Below are positions 8,208 to 18,900 of a stretch of 64,000 nt of DNA, piece by piece. The number at the start of each line of letters is the position of its first letter. Within the stretch, counting starts at the first letter, position 1. Both the position numbers and the translations under genes were made by a program. This DNA comes from an uncultured Planctomycetaceae bacterium (GTDB lineage: Bacteria > Planctomycetota > Planctomycetia > Planctomycetales > Planctomycetaceae): contig CALFSX010000213.1 in assembly GCA_937916515.1 (NCBI GenBank), positions 46,033 through 110,032 on the forward strand, in the 5' to 3' direction. The notes under the pieces are model-generated. The model ran no database searches. It saw only the letters and a list, made by a program, of their open reading frames with translations, and had not been told where the DNA came from.

Positions 8208-9067
8208 CCAGCTTTCTGGCTGAACCGAGCCGCCTCAAGTGTGTTTTGCAACAACATCGCAATTGTCATTGGGCCAACTCCACCGGGCACGGGAGTAATG
8301 GCGGCCGCGATTTCAGACGCCGCCGCAAAGTCAACGTCACCGACAAGTTTGTCGTCGACTCTGTTGATTCCGACATCAATGACAACCGCACCTGGTTTGA
8401 TCATGTCGCTTTTGACAAACTCGGGGATTCCCACTGCAGCAATCAATATGTCTGCCTGCCGACAGATCGCTGCGATATCCGCGGTTCGACTGTGGCAGAT
8501 TGTCACTGTGGCGTCGGCTCCCTTTTGCACCAGCAAGGCGGCCATCGGTTTGCCCACGATGTCGCTTCTGCCGATGACAACGGCGTGTTTGCCGGCAGTG
8601 GCGATGTTTTCGTGCTGCAGCATTTTCATCACACCGTGAGGCGTGCAGGGAAGAAAACGTGGGCGGCCCTGAAGCAAGAGTCCCACGTTTTCAGGATGAA
8701 ACCCATCCACATCTTTGCTGGGCAGAATCGCATCCAGAATGGGAGTGGAATTCAAATGCTTCGGCAAAGGCAACTGCACCAGAATTCCATGCACACCTGC
8801 ATCATTGTTCAGCTGTTCGACAAGTGCTGCCAGTTGTTCCTGAGTTGTCTCCGCAGGAAGACGATGTAGTGTACTTTTCAGACCACACGCCTCACATGCT
8901 CGTTCTTTGTTGCGCACATAGACCTGGCTGGCCGGATCGTCGCCAACCAGCACGGCGGCAAGGTGTGGTGTGATTCCTGTGTTGGCAACGAAAGCTGCGG
9001 TGTCTGCGGTGACTTTTTTTTTGACTGCCGCTGAGATGGCTTTTCCGTCGATGATTTTCGCTGCCAT
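8204..9067 (-). CDS. folD: Methylenetetrahydrofolate dehydrogenase / methenyltetrahydrofolate cyclohydrolase
   Basis: 287 residues, the usual FolD length. Bifunctional cytoplasmic enzyme that interconverts 5,10-methylene-, 5,10-methenyl- and 10-formyl-tetrahydrofolate with NADP. Seen motifs: SQVYVRNKERACE (substrate Tyr and catalytic Lys, equivalents of E. coli Tyr50 and Lys54), VQLPLP, KDVDGFHP, PCTPHGVM, the nucleotide-binding loop GRSDIVGKPM and the C-terminal TPVPGGVGPMT. The position of E. coli Lys56 is Arg here. The stop codon falls inside the palindromic repeat element. Confidence 0.97.
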   Translation of the reverse strand: MAAKIIDGKAISAAVKKKVTADTAAFVANTGITPHLAAVLVGDDPASQVYVRNKERACEACGLKSTLHRLPAETTQEQLAALVEQLNNDAGVHGILVQLPLPKHLNSTPILDAILPSKDVDGFHPENVGLLLQGRPRFLPCTPHGVMKMLQHENIATAGKHAVVIGRSDIVGKPMAALLVQKGADATVTICHSRTADIAAICRQADILIAAVGIPEFVKSDMIKPGAVVIDVGINRVDDKLVGDVDFAAASEIAAAITPVPGGVGPMTIAMLLQNTLEAARFSQKAG

Positions 9068-9221
9068 GGTTCTGTCATTCTATCTGTCTGTCAAAGTTTT
9101 GAAATTGCTCGATCGCTCGACCAGTTTGGCTTCCGTGCGTTCAAGACGATTGCCGAAGCGGTTGATGTTATTTCCGGCTTTGATCGTCGTTAGATCCTCA
9201 CTCAGGTGGACCTCATCTCTT

Positions 9222-9310
9222 GTTCGTAGCGACAACGGAGCGGCTCGGCGGTTCGAACGTCCCACGTTTTCTCGCATGCCACGCCACCGGGTCAAGGGCG
9301 AAGCCCTTGT
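9222..9310 (-). repeat. Dispersed repeat family, copy 1
   Basis: Minus-strand copy. It begins 3 nt after the TAA of the U32 gene with the small palindrome CAAGGGCTTCGCCCTTG, continues through ACCCGGTGGCGTGGCATGCG and ends in the 27-nt family core (9224-9250). It matches the copies at 21.0, 33.9 and 37.4 kb over the whole length. The remaining space to folD (9068-9221) has no gene. Confidence 0.85.
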
Positions 9311-9313
9311 CGG

Positions 9314-11890
9314 TTAAAGGATGGCCAAAGGGTTTCGGCGTTCTTCCAGAGTGCCGCGTGTCACTCCGACACGATTGCTGGCTTGTAGTTGGTTCCATAC
9401 CTGATGCCCGGAAATCGTACCATTCAGCAAGCCCCGATAAAGACTTAGAGTCCTACGGATTCGGTCTTCATCATCGTTGAGAAATTCAATGCGATAGCTG
9501 CGAATGCCGTGCTCCTGCAACACAGAAACGACTTCTGCAGAACTCTGTGGCGTTGCGTTAAATAACGTATTGCGGCAGCCAACGTCAGCCGTGAGCGGAT
9601 GTTCCAGGCCTGTTCGGTCGCGTAGTTCCACTTTGTGAAAGTCACATGGTCGACCGCAGTTGGTCTTGTTGGTTCCCGGCGACAGTACAGAACAAAACAC
9701 GCAGTGTTCCATATGAAACATGGGCATGTGTTGGTGAATGACGACTTCCAGCCATTGAGACGGCACGACCTTAACAAGATCAAGCAGTTGGTCTCGATTC
9801 ATGTCGTAAGACGCGGTGACTCGCTGCACTCCGTGATCAATCAGGTATTCGGCGGTCAGTTCGTTGGTCGCATTCAGAGAAAAGTCGGCGACTGTTGGGA
9901 TGTTGGCATCATGGAAAAACGCCATGCCGGCAAGATTGCGGATCAGTACGCCACTGGGCTGATGCTTCAGCATCGCTTTGAAAATTCCCATCTCGCCAGG
10001 CTTCTGAATGCGAGGCGTGGCCGGATAGACGTGGACATTGGCTTCACGTCCGATTCGTACGGCGTCGCCATATTGCCGGATATCGGCGAAGTCTGCGTAG
10101 ATCGTTGTTGTGTTTCGGGCGACAGGATTGACTGCGTTTGAGTTCTCTTCGTTGCTGGGCAGGATGCTGACCACCGTTTGAAGCTGTTCCAGAGATCGGC
10201 ACAGCACATTCAGCGAAGTTGTTGATTGAGGTTGGGTGGCACTGCTCTTTTGCTGAATTGCCGTCTGCATTTCCGGCAAAACGGGCGTTGAACTAAGTCG
10301 CCGCTGCTGTTGTGCGGGAGCGGTTTGAAGTCTTTCAATCATCTGCCGACGAAGTAAGCCGAGCACGCTAAGCGGCACCATTGGCCCGCCTTCGATGATG
10401 GCAGAAAGCTGGTTGAGTTCGAAAATGGTTGCTCCCAGGCGGCTGAACTGTTCTTTGAGTGTGTCTGCTGATAGCGGATGCTTGCGAGCGACTTCCAGCA
10501 CGGTTTCCGATTCAACTGTGCAGGTTGCCCCGTTCTGTGCGGTTGCTTTGACTTTAAGTTGTTGACCGGCCATTGCCGTGACTTCAAGGTTCAGCCCAAC
10601 GCGTCGTCTGGAATCCGGCCCTTCGAAGGATGCTCTTAGTCGTTTGTTGAGCCGAGGGTCGTCGGTCTTCCAGATCTTCAAGCCTGTATTCAGCGCGGAT
10701 ACGTCTACGGCATTGCGGTCGAATGCAAGGCCCACAATTCCGCCGTCAACCAATCCGGTTTGTCGTTCGTTATCGCGGAAGATTTCGTAAACGCGACCGC
10801 CCTGCTCTGCGTTGTTTTCTCGATCACCCTGAAAGACGATTCCGTCGCCGGCCGCAACCGAACTTTCCAGTCGCACGAAGACTCGGTCGTATTCGATGCC
10901 AACAACTTCTCCCAGCAACACGCCTCGTTTGGTTGAGCTGGTGGCTGGCACCAGCATTTTGTGATCGCAGCCTTCCAGCCAGCCCGGACTGAAACCTCGC
11001 GAAAACGACATTTCAAGATCATTTACTTCAGAGCGACTAAACGCAATTTTGCGACCAGCAAAGGCCGCATCGATGGCTTTGCGATAGTGCTGAACAGTGT
11101 TGGCCACGTATTCGGAGGTCTTCAGGCGACCTTCGATTTTAAACGAACAAATGCCGGCTTCGATGAGTTCTGTTGTGAGGTCAAAGGCCGCCAGGTCCTG
11201 AGGGCTAAGCAAGTATTTCTGGTCGCCAAGTTCGACGTCTTTGCCATCGCAGATCAGGTCGTAAGACAGTCGACAGGCCTGAGCACACTGGCCACGATTT
11301 GCACTGCGGCCGCCGAGCGATTCGCTGGTCAGACACTGTCCGGAATATGCTACGCACAGAGCTCCATGAACGAATGCTTCCAGTGGCATATCGGTCTTGC
11401 TGCTGATGTTGCGGATTTCGCTCACCGATAATTCTCGCGGCAAGACGACTCGTTCAATGCCCAGGTCGCGAGCGACTTCAATGCACTCTGCACTGGTGAG
11501 CGTCATTTGTGTGGAAGCGTGCAGAGCGAAGTCGGGGCAGATCTTTCGCAGCAATCGAGCAACACCCAGGTCCTGCACCAAAGCGGCATCAACGCCTGCG
11601 GCGGCCAGGTGGCGAGCCACATCTTCCATTCGCGGAAGTTCGTCCGTAAAGGCCAGGGTGTTGAGCGTCACGTAGCCTTTCATGCAACGTTGATGCAGAA
11701 AGGCCATAACTTCAGCGATGTTTTCAAGGCTGAAGTTTGTCGCTCTGGCACGTGCGTTAAAGCCGGCGTCCAGGCCCAGATAGACGGCATCGGCTCCATT
11801 TTCGGCGGCCGCACGAATGCAGTCCCAATCACCGGCGGGAGCCAGCAGTTCAGGCGGAATGGTTGTTGGTTTTGGCAGGGGAAGAGTCAT
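9314..11890 (-). CDS. U32 family peptidase / RlhA-like protein with DUF3656
   Basis: 858 residues. The N-terminal TIM-barrel U32 domain is clear: PELLAPAGDWDCIRAAAENG, GADAVYLGL, the signature region with cysteines in HGALCVAYSGQC and RGQCAQACR, and FKIEGRLKTSEYV. A middle DUF3656-type region follows (about 400-560), then a second half (about 590-858) with another U32-like barrel and a Cys-rich stretch HCVFC...CGRPC. The U32/DUF3656 family includes E. coli RlhA (YdcP), needed for hydroxylation of 23S rRNA C2501, and tRNA-hydroxylating TrhP. The Cys set fits an Fe-S enzyme rather than a protease. Orthology to RlhA is inference. Confidence 0.85.
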   Translation of the reverse strand: MTLPLPKPTTIPPELLAPAGDWDCIRAAAENGADAVYLGLDAGFNARARATNFSLENIAEVMAFLHQRCMKGYVTLNTLAFTDELPRMEDVARHLAAAGVDAALVQDLGVARLLRKICPDFALHASTQMTLTSAECIEVARDLGIERVVLPRELSVSEIRNISSKTDMPLEAFVHGALCVAYSGQCLTSESLGGRSANRGQCAQACRLSYDLICDGKDVELGDQKYLLSPQDLAAFDLTTELIEAGICSFKIEGRLKTSEYVANTVQHYRKAIDAAFAGRKIAFSRSEVNDLEMSFSRGFSPGWLEGCDHKMLVPATSSTKRGVLLGEVVGIEYDRVFVRLESSVAAGDGIVFQGDRENNAEQGGRVYEIFRDNERQTGLVDGGIVGLAFDRNAVDVSALNTGLKIWKTDDPRLNKRLRASFEGPDSRRRVGLNLEVTAMAGQQLKVKATAQNGATCTVESETVLEVARKHPLSADTLKEQFSRLGATIFELNQLSAIIEGGPMVPLSVLGLLRRQMIERLQTAPAQQQRRLSSTPVLPEMQTAIQQKSSATQPQSTTSLNVLCRSLEQLQTVVSILPSNEENSNAVNPVARNTTTIYADFADIRQYGDAVRIGREANVHVYPATPRIQKPGEMGIFKAMLKHQPSGVLIRNLAGMAFFHDANIPTVADFSLNATNELTAEYLIDHGVQRVTASYDMNRDQLLDLVKVVPSQWLEVVIHQHMPMFHMEHCVFCSVLSPGTNKTNCGRPCDFHKVELRDRTGLEHPLTADVGCRNTLFNATPQSSAEVVSVLQEHGIRSYRIEFLNDDEDRIRRTLSLYRGLLNGTISGHQVWNQLQASNRVGVTRGTLEERRNPLAIL

Positions 11891-12160
11891 GTGGACACTG
11901 TGGCGATCAGTTTTGCGATCTGCAAAGGTGTGTCATCGTATTTCATTGGAATTCGCAACGTTGTAGTCTGCTTGCCGTGATTCGCTTAGCCGACACCTCG
12001 CGGGCGATCGATCAGTGGCAGCAACATCGATTATAGGCGCGAAATTCACCTCCCCAACGGGAAAATGCGTCGGCCCCGATTGTCTCACGACTCGGTTGAG
12101 GCAAGAATGCCGTACGGGCGGATCGCTCGCCGACAATGGATCGTATTTGAAAGGACTCGC

Positions 12161-13093
12161 ATGTCTGGCCGTCAGAACAAAAAGGGAAAGTCGCAGCCGG
12201 GCAAGCTTGACGCCATTTCAGGGCTAATGGGGGCCAATCCGGTTTTCGCTAAAATGCTGATGGAAGGTATGGTTAAAGGGTTTGGGGCTGACTTTTTGGG
12301 GCAAGAGGAGGCGAGTGCGTCACAGTTGGCGAGTGTCTTGTCAGGCAACACGCCGCAAAAGATACGGGTCCGTCCAGCCAAACCTTCGGCCAAAGAGCGA
12401 GAGCGCTATGATCAGGTGAGACTGGCTGCTGTGGGAGAGCTTGATCAACTGAGCGGTGATGAAGATTTTCAAGTGACTAGAGATTCAAAGTGCTGCAGTT
12501 GCTGAGCCGATTGCGTCAGATTGCCTGCCATATTGGAATGATTGACGACGCATGGACGGAAGGATCGTCCAAACTGACAATGTTGATGGAGCGACTGGAA
12601 CAACTGAAGGAACGTGGCCACCGTCCACTGATTTTCAGCCAGTTCACAACTCATTTGGGGCTGATAAAGACAGCGTGCGACGCTGCAGGAATCAGCCTCA
12701 GTACCTTGTGGCCAGACAACACCCAAAGCTCGTCAGCAGCGCGTGGAAGCATTTCAGAATGGCGAAGGCGACGCGTTTCTGATTTCTCTAAAAGCGGGTG
12801 GCACTGGATTGAATGTGACGGCTGCCGATTACGTGATTCATATGGATCCGTGGTGGAATCCGGGTGTTGAAGATCAGGCGACAGACCGGGCTCACCGAAT
12901 TGGTCAGAAAAACAGTGTTATGGTTTATCGCATCATCGCCAAAGACACGATCGAAGAACAGATTTTGAGTCTTCATGAAGAGAAACGCGATTTGGTTGAA
13001 GGCGTATTAAGTGGAGCTGAGGCATCCGCCAAGTTAACCACTGAACAACTGGCAGAACTGATTCGCAAAAGAGTGCCCTCTGCTGTGAAGTGA
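12161..13093 (+). pseudogene. Frameshifted remnant of an SNF2-family helicase
   Basis: Three pieces in frames 2, 1 and 2 together spell the C-terminal half of an SNF2/Swi2 ATPase. ATG at 12161 (SD-like AAAGGA upstream) reads to about 12480, ending in ERERYDQVRLAAVGELDQL. After one shift, VLQLLSRLRQIACHIG and FSQFTTHLGLIKTACDAAGI follow (about 12484-12720). After a compensating shift near 12721, KARQQRVEAFQNGEGDAFLI, SLKAGGTGLNVTAADYVIH and DQATDRAHRIGQ (motifs V and VI) run to TGA at 13091. The N-terminal ATP-binding lobe (Walker A, DEAH) is absent; the first 70 residues are of unknown kind. Either a decayed gene after a large deletion or, for the shifts, sequence errors. Confidence 0.85.
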
Positions 13094-13141
13094 AGCCATT
13101 TGACGTGTTTAGTGCTGGCGAGTTCTATTTGAAAGTTTAAC

Positions 13142-13729
13142 ATGTCCGGAAAGATAATTGTTGTTTGTGGTGCGTGTCAGAAAAAGCTGGGAGTTCCGGA
13201 AACAGCATCCGGGAAACGCATTCGCTGCCCCGGATGCAGCGAACCGATTTCTGTTCCCGTGAATTCCGCTGCTCCGCCCAGCGATGCCTCCAGACGACCT
13301 CGAACGGCTGCTTCAAACCAGCGTGCGTCAGCAGAAGTTCGTGATCGAAGCAGCGGGCAGGAATTACTCAAGTCACCTCGAAAGTCTGCCGCCGGAAAAA
13401 GCCCGCAACGACTTAAATCGGCAGGTGCTCCTGCCAGAAAAAAACGCTCTGCGCCAACAAGCAGAAAAGCTGGTACTGAAAGACGATACGCCGATCCCAT
13501 AGATGACGATTTGTTCGGCGGAGATGCTTACGGAGATGATTTATACGGAGATGAAACTTCGGGCAGGCAACTGCCGAGCGTCAAACGAAAGAAGAAAAGC
13601 AGTTCTTCCAGCAGCAGTGGTTCTGCCAAATCCAGTGGCGGTTTTCTGAGTTCATATGAAGGTCAGCGAATTCGGGCGATGGGGACTGGCTTTTTGATGA
13701 TGGCCGGAGCTGCCGTCTGGTTTATTTGA
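13142..13729 (+). CDS. Zinc-ribbon protein truncated by in-frame TGA
   Basis: 195 residues. The N-terminus is a zinc-finger-like ribbon with CGAC and CPGC knuckles (VVCGACQKKLGV ... IRCPGCSEPISV). A long basic, Ser/Lys/Arg-rich disordered linker (about 45-170) follows, then a hydrophobic segment MGTGFLMMAGAAVWFI that stops at TGA 13727-13729. Reading on in the same frame gives a second plausible membrane segment with RIYFYPPILFIMGIATVFKA to TGA at 13820-13822, so the stop looks like a recent GGA-to-TGA change removing the last membrane helix. Whether the short product works is unknown. It directly follows the SNF2 pseudogene. Confidence 0.7.
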   Translation: MSGKIIVVCGACQKKLGVPETASGKRIRCPGCSEPISVPVNSAAPPSDASRRPRTAASNQRASAEVRDRSSGQELLKSPRKSAAGKSPQRLKSAGAPARKKRSAPTSRKAGTERRYADPIDDDLFGGDAYGDDLYGDETSGRQLPSVKRKKKSSSSSSSGSAKSSGGFLSSYEGQRIRAMGTGFLMMAGAAVWFI

Positions 13730-13822
13730 GCGATCGTTTACGCAGATCGCATCTATTTCTACCCTCCGATTCTGTTCATTATGGGAATTGCGACGGTTTT
13801 TAAGGCGGCTCTTGCAGAGTGA

Positions 13823-14259
13823 TTCTCTGCTTCGGTGAAATGCCGGGTGATACAATGGACGCTGGTTTTGGGGGTACTGATATCGCCCTGGTTGTGTTCA
13901 ATATTGGTTGTGTGCAACTGATAAAGCGTGGGGCGTTCGAGCCGTGTTCTGCGAAGATTGCACGTTTTCCTGGCATTCGCAGTTGTGATGTTGATGCGTG
14001 AGCATTCCTTGATCAGAAAGGGGCGTGCCGTTGGGACGTTGTTTGTAGAGTCCATAATGTGGATTTTGATGAATCAAAATGCACGCTGCCGACGAGTTTC
14101 GCTACAATTTTCATTGTTGGGCAAGCTTCCTCGGCAGCCAGCAATCGCTTTGAGCGAACGCCTTGGTAACGGGTTTTGGTTTCACGACAAAAGATGCTAG
14201 TCGGGCGAGCCGGAATTTTTCTAAGAATCGAATTTACTTTTTCAATAGGATTTTGCTTC
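13823..14259. other. Intergenic region before the oxidoreductase gene
   Basis: 437 nt with no supported coding frame. A -10-like GCTACAAT is present at 14101-14108, but no good -35 element lies at the proper distance. No hairpin with a T-run was seen. Confidence 0.4.
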
Positions 14260-15630
14260 ATGTCTGCGTCACGTCAAACAAGTCGCCGTAGCTTTCTTCA
14301 AAGCGTTGCGGCGGTAGGATCTGCTGCTGTTTTTGCACCTTCGGCCAGTCACGCATTTGGATATCGGTCGCCGAATGATCGGCCAGTTTTTGCAACGATT
14401 GGTCTAAGAAATCAGGGTTGGACAATCACCAGCAAGTCATTCAGGTTTGCTGACTTTGCTGCTCTGGCAGACGTTGACGCCAACGTGCTGGGCGACAATG
14501 TGGCCAGGACTGAAAAGGCTCAGAAGAAGAAGCCGGATTCGTACAAAGATTATCGCGCAGTGCTTGATCGCCAGGACATCGACGCCGTGATGATTGCGAC
14601 TCCCGATCACTGGCATACCAAAATTGCCGTTGAAGCGATGCTGGCCGGCAAAGACGTTTACTGTGAAAAGCCGCTGACTTTGACAATCGCTGAAGGCAAG
14701 TTGATTGAAAAAGTCGTAAAGCAAACTGGTCGAGTGTTCCAGGTTGGCACGATGCAGCGATCCGAATGTGACAATCGCTTCCTGCAGGCCATCGCTTTGG
14801 TAAAAGCCGGACGCATTGGAACCGTGAAAAAAGTGACCTGCGGTATCAACGGCATGGAGGCATCTCCCGTGATGCCCGTTGCACCAGTACCTGAAGGTCT
14901 GGACTGGGAAACGTGGCTGGGCCCGGCTCCCAAGGTTGATTATCGAGCACTACCGGAACTGCGAGTCGGTTACGGCGGCGGCGTTCCATTGTTCAGCAAC
15001 TGTCATTATTCATTCCGCAACTGGCACGAATACAGCGGCGGCAAGCTGACCGACTGGGGCGCTCATCATGTTGATATTGCGTGCTGGGCTTTGGGAGCAA
15101 CAGAAACCGGTCCGAGCAAGGTAACGCCTGTCGATTTCACGTTGCCGGTCGAATATAAAGACGGGCATCCAACAGTTGCCGACCAGTACAATGCGGCAAC
15201 TAAGTTCAACATTAAAGTCGATATGCCAAACGGTGTCGAAATGCTGATTACCAGCGAAGGCGACAACGGCATTATGTTTGAAGGCACGGAAGGTCGCTTC
15301 TTTGTTAATCGTGGCAAGATTGTTGGCAAGCCGGTTGAAGATCTGAAAGACAATCCTCTGGCAGAAGGTGCTATTGAAGACGTCTATGGCGGACCTGTGA
15401 GTGCTAACCACACGGCCAACTTTACAGACGCGATGAAGTCTCGCAAACAGCCAATTTCTGATGTGTGGTCTCACAATCGCATGCTCGAAATCTGCCACCT
15501 TAGCAACATTGCAATGCGTCTGAACCGACCTTTGAACTGGGATGCGGCCAAGCGAGAAATCGTGGGTGACGAACAGGCGAATTCGTTCCTTGCTCGCGAA
15601 AACCGCAAGGGCTTCGAGATTAATATGTAG
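14260..15630 (+). CDS. Tat-exported Gfo/Idh/MocA family oxidoreductase
   Basis: 456 residues from the ATG at 14260, chosen because it is preceded by an ATAGGA SD and starts a clean twin-arginine signal (SRRSFLQSVAAVGSAAVFA); an upstream in-frame ATG at 14176 would add 28 unlikely residues. The mature protein has the NAD(P)-binding N-terminal domain with the diagnostic DVYCEKPLT motif (Glu-Lys-Pro) and IATPDHWH, and the C-terminal alpha/beta domain with HYSFRNWHEYSGGKLTDWGAHHVDI, which is common in planctomycete members. These enzymes oxidise or reduce sugars and inositols. Substrate unknown. A strong terminator follows. Confidence 0.92.
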   Translation: MSASRQTSRRSFLQSVAAVGSAAVFAPSASHAFGYRSPNDRPVFATIGLRNQGWTITSKSFRFADFAALADVDANVLGDNVARTEKAQKKKPDSYKDYRAVLDRQDIDAVMIATPDHWHTKIAVEAMLAGKDVYCEKPLTLTIAEGKLIEKVVKQTGRVFQVGTMQRSECDNRFLQAIALVKAGRIGTVKKVTCGINGMEASPVMPVAPVPEGLDWETWLGPAPKVDYRALPELRVGYGGGVPLFSNCHYSFRNWHEYSGGKLTDWGAHHVDIACWALGATETGPSKVTPVDFTLPVEYKDGHPTVADQYNAATKFNIKVDMPNGVEMLITSEGDNGIMFEGTEGRFFVNRGKIVGKPVEDLKDNPLAEGAIEDVYGGPVSANHTANFTDAMKSRKQPISDVWSHNRMLEICHLSNIAMRLNRPLNWDAAKREIVGDEQANSFLARENRKGFEINM

Positions 15631-15656
15631 GCGAATTCAGGTAGACAAGTTCTGAT

Positions 15657-15695
15657 GGCCGTGCGAGTTTTAAGCAGACTCGCACGGCCTTTTTT
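15657..15695 (+). terminator. Rho-independent terminator
   Basis: Perfect 12-bp stem GGCCGTGCGAGT / ACTCGCACGGCC (15657-15668 and 15678-15689) with a 9-nt loop and six T (15690-15695), 27 nt after the oxidoreductase stop. The remaining 277 nt up to the next gene show no coding frame. Confidence 0.93.
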
Positions 15696-15972
15696 GTGGG
15701 TCTGTCAGCAATGTCTTCCAAACTTTGGGCCGCATGTTGTCAGGCGTTATCAATCGAGCGGACTTTCATTTGCGCGAGCCGCTCTTTCAGGATGCAATTA
15801 CGGAATTTTAAAGATGGTCGCTTCACTGGAAAGCTTGATCTCCAGATTCCAGCCGCTGGCCGTGTTGTGCATTGTGGCGTTGGCAGACTCAATGCGTTAG
15901 TCTGTACCGCTCGAAAGCGGCCGCGCTGCTGTTTTTTGTGATCTGACTTCTCTCCGTGTTTGAGGTGTTCCT

Positions 15973-18900
15973 GTGAGACGCTCCCGCCAGTGTTTGTTGT
16001 TTGCTGTTCTGGTTTTGATGATTGGTTCGTCCACCGTCTTTGGCCAGTCGCCCGGCCTGAAACTTAAACAGAATGATCACGTATCGATCATTGGCAACAC
16101 AACTGCCGATCGTATGCAGCATCACGGATGGCTGGAAACTTACATTCACGCGTTGCACCCGGATTTGAATCTTACGTTTCGCAATCTGGCGGTGCCCGGC
16201 GACGAATTGAAAACTCGTCCTCGTGAAGACAATTTTGGTTCCGCCGATGAATGGCTGACGAAGAACGAGACTGATGTCGTCTTCGCCTTTTTTGGTTACA
16301 ACGAAGCACTGAATGGCCCAGACGGAATCGCCGGATTTCGCAAAGATCTGGGCGAAACAATCGATGGTATGCGGGCTCAAAAGTACAACGGCGAGTCGGC
16401 TCCTCAAATCGTGATGTTTTCGCCGATCGCTCACGAAAACCTGAACAATCGCGATCTGCCGGATGGTTCAAAGAACAACGTCAATCTGCATCTTTATACT
16501 CAAGCAATGAAAGAAGTTTGCGGGCAAAAGAATGTGGTTTTTGTTGACCTGTTTGCTCCCACTTCCCAGCTGTATTCAATCGCGGAAAAGCCGCTGACGA
16601 TGAATGGCATTCATCTGCTTGATCACGGCAACAAGGCTTTGGCGTCAATTATTACCAGTTCGCTGTTTGGCAAGGAACTGCCGGCAGTTGATGCTGGCAT
16701 GTTGGATCGTCTGCGTCAGGCCGTGCTGGAAAAAAACTATTACTGGTTCAGTCGCTACCGAGTTGTTGACGGATACAACGTGTTTGGAGGTCGCTCCAAG
16801 CTGGCATGGTTTGGGCAGTCGAATGCTGACGTGATGATGCGAGAGATGGAAATCTTTGACGTCATGACGACAAACCGCGACAAGAAAGTCTGGGCGGTTG
16901 CTGCCGGTGGCGATCTGGAAGTGAAAGACAACAATCTTCCGCCAGAACTGGAAGTGAAGTCGAACAAAGAAGGCGACCTTGCGGACGGCAGTTTCTCCTA
17001 TAAGACTGCGGAGGAGGGATTGGAATTGATGAAGCTGGACGAAGGCCTGCAAGCCAATGTCTTTGCCTCAGAAGCCATGTTTCCTGAAATGGTGAATCCC
17101 GTGCAGATGGCGGTTGATCCGGATGGCAGAATCTTCTGCTCTGTCTGGCCCAGCTATCCTCACTGGAATCCCGTCGAACCACGTCGCGACCGCATTCTGT
17201 GCCTGCCTGATGACAACGGCGACGGAGTTGCCGATCGGTGTACGATTTTCGCTGACGAACTGAACAGCGTTACCGGCTTTGAATTCTGGGGAGGGGGCAT
17301 GATTGTCGCCGCTTTGCCGGAACTGTGGTTCCTGAAAGATACCGACGGCGACGACAAAGCAGACGTAAAGATTCGAATTCTGCAGGGGCTTTCCAGCGCG
17401 GATTCACATCATTCTGCCAACGCGATGTCAATCGGCCCTGATGGATGGATCTATTGGTCTCGCGGGATCTTTAACGTCGCAGCAATGGAAACACCGACTC
17501 GGACATACCGATCTGGTAGTTCGGGCGTTCACCGTTTTAATCCTCGCACGTTTGAAATGGAATTCCATTTTCCGATTGGCCCGAATCCTCATGGCGACTT
17601 CTTCGACCAATGGGGCTATCAGTTCGCAAACGATGGCACCAGTGGTACAGGTTCCTATGTGAACATTGGCAAAGGTATCGGAAACAAACAGTGGTTTCAA
17701 AAGCAGTGGCGACCAGTTGCTGCCACCGCTTCATTGTCCAGTAGTCATTTCCCGGATCGCCATCAGAACAACTTCCTGATCTGCAACTGTATCGGCTTTC
17801 TGGGAGTTCTGCAGCACGAAGTGAACTACAACGGGGCCGACATCACTGCCACTGCCGTGAATCCACTGTTGGATTCTTCAGATCCGAATTTTCGTCCTAC
17901 AGATCTGGAAGTTGGTTCCGACGGCGCCTTGTATGTTTCAGATTGGGCCAATGCTTTGATTGGACATATGCAGCACAACATGCGTGACCCCAATCGCGAT
18001 GATGAACACGGTCGAATTTATCGCATCACGGCTAAGGGCCGCGATCTTGTGAAGCCTGTCAAGTTGAAAGGTAAGCCGATTGCTGAAGTCTGTGATGCGT
18101 TTTACGCAAAGGAAAATGGAACTCGCTACCGAGCTCGATTGGAACTTAGCGGACGCGACGCCAACGACATTACAACGGAAGTAACCGCCTGGGCTGCTAA
18201 GCGAGACGTCAACAAGCCGGAGGATGCTCAGGCATTGCTGGAATGTTTGTGGGTGTTTGAAGAACAGCGAATTCCAAATTCTGAACTGCTGGCAACTGTA
18301 TTCAAAGCTGGTGAGCAGAAGGTTCGAGCGGCAGCAATTCGTACTTTGGGTCACTGGGGTGATCAGGTTGATGGATGGGATAAAACGCTTTTGGCAGCTG
18401 CTCAGGATCAGTCTGCTTTGGTTCGAGCCGAAGCCGTGAAAGCTGCTGTTTCTTTTGAAGGTCTGGCGGCAGCGGAAGCAATCTTTGAGGTCGCGACTCG
18501 CCCGATGGACCCGGAACTGGAAACCGTGTTGAAGTACGCCAAGGGCCAAATCAACGTTGACAGTATGATTCGTGAAGTGGTTGGTTCCGGAAAACCATTG
18601 TCGAAGGCCGCCTACGCTTACGCTTTATTGAATGCCAGCACCGGTGACCTGCTGAAATTGGATCGTTCTGAAGCGGTCTATAATGCGATTCTTGGTCGGG
18701 AAAACATTCCTGCTGGTGATTTGAAGGAAACGGTTTCGGGACTCGCCGGGCTTCGAAAGTTGGCACCGTCATCGCTGTTGATGGATTTGATTGCCGATCG
18801 GGATGCGTCTGGCAACGTTGTCGCTTTGAATGTGATCGGCAATGCGTTGGTAGAGCAGCCCGCGAAGGATCTGAAGACTGTCCAGCATCGCATCGAAAAT

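Noticed and set aside
9245..9262. tRNA T-loop-like GGTTCGAACGTCCC
   Set aside because: It lies in repeat copy 1; no acceptor stem, D-arm or anticodon arm can be formed around it.
12470..12725. Programmed ribosomal frameshifting in the SNF2 remnant
   Set aside because: No slippery heptamer at either shift and the ATPase lobe is missing, so decay or sequence error is more likely.
13727..13729. Selenocysteine codon
   Set aside because: No selenoprotein family match and no stem-loop of SECIS type directly after the TGA; a Gly-to-stop change is simpler.
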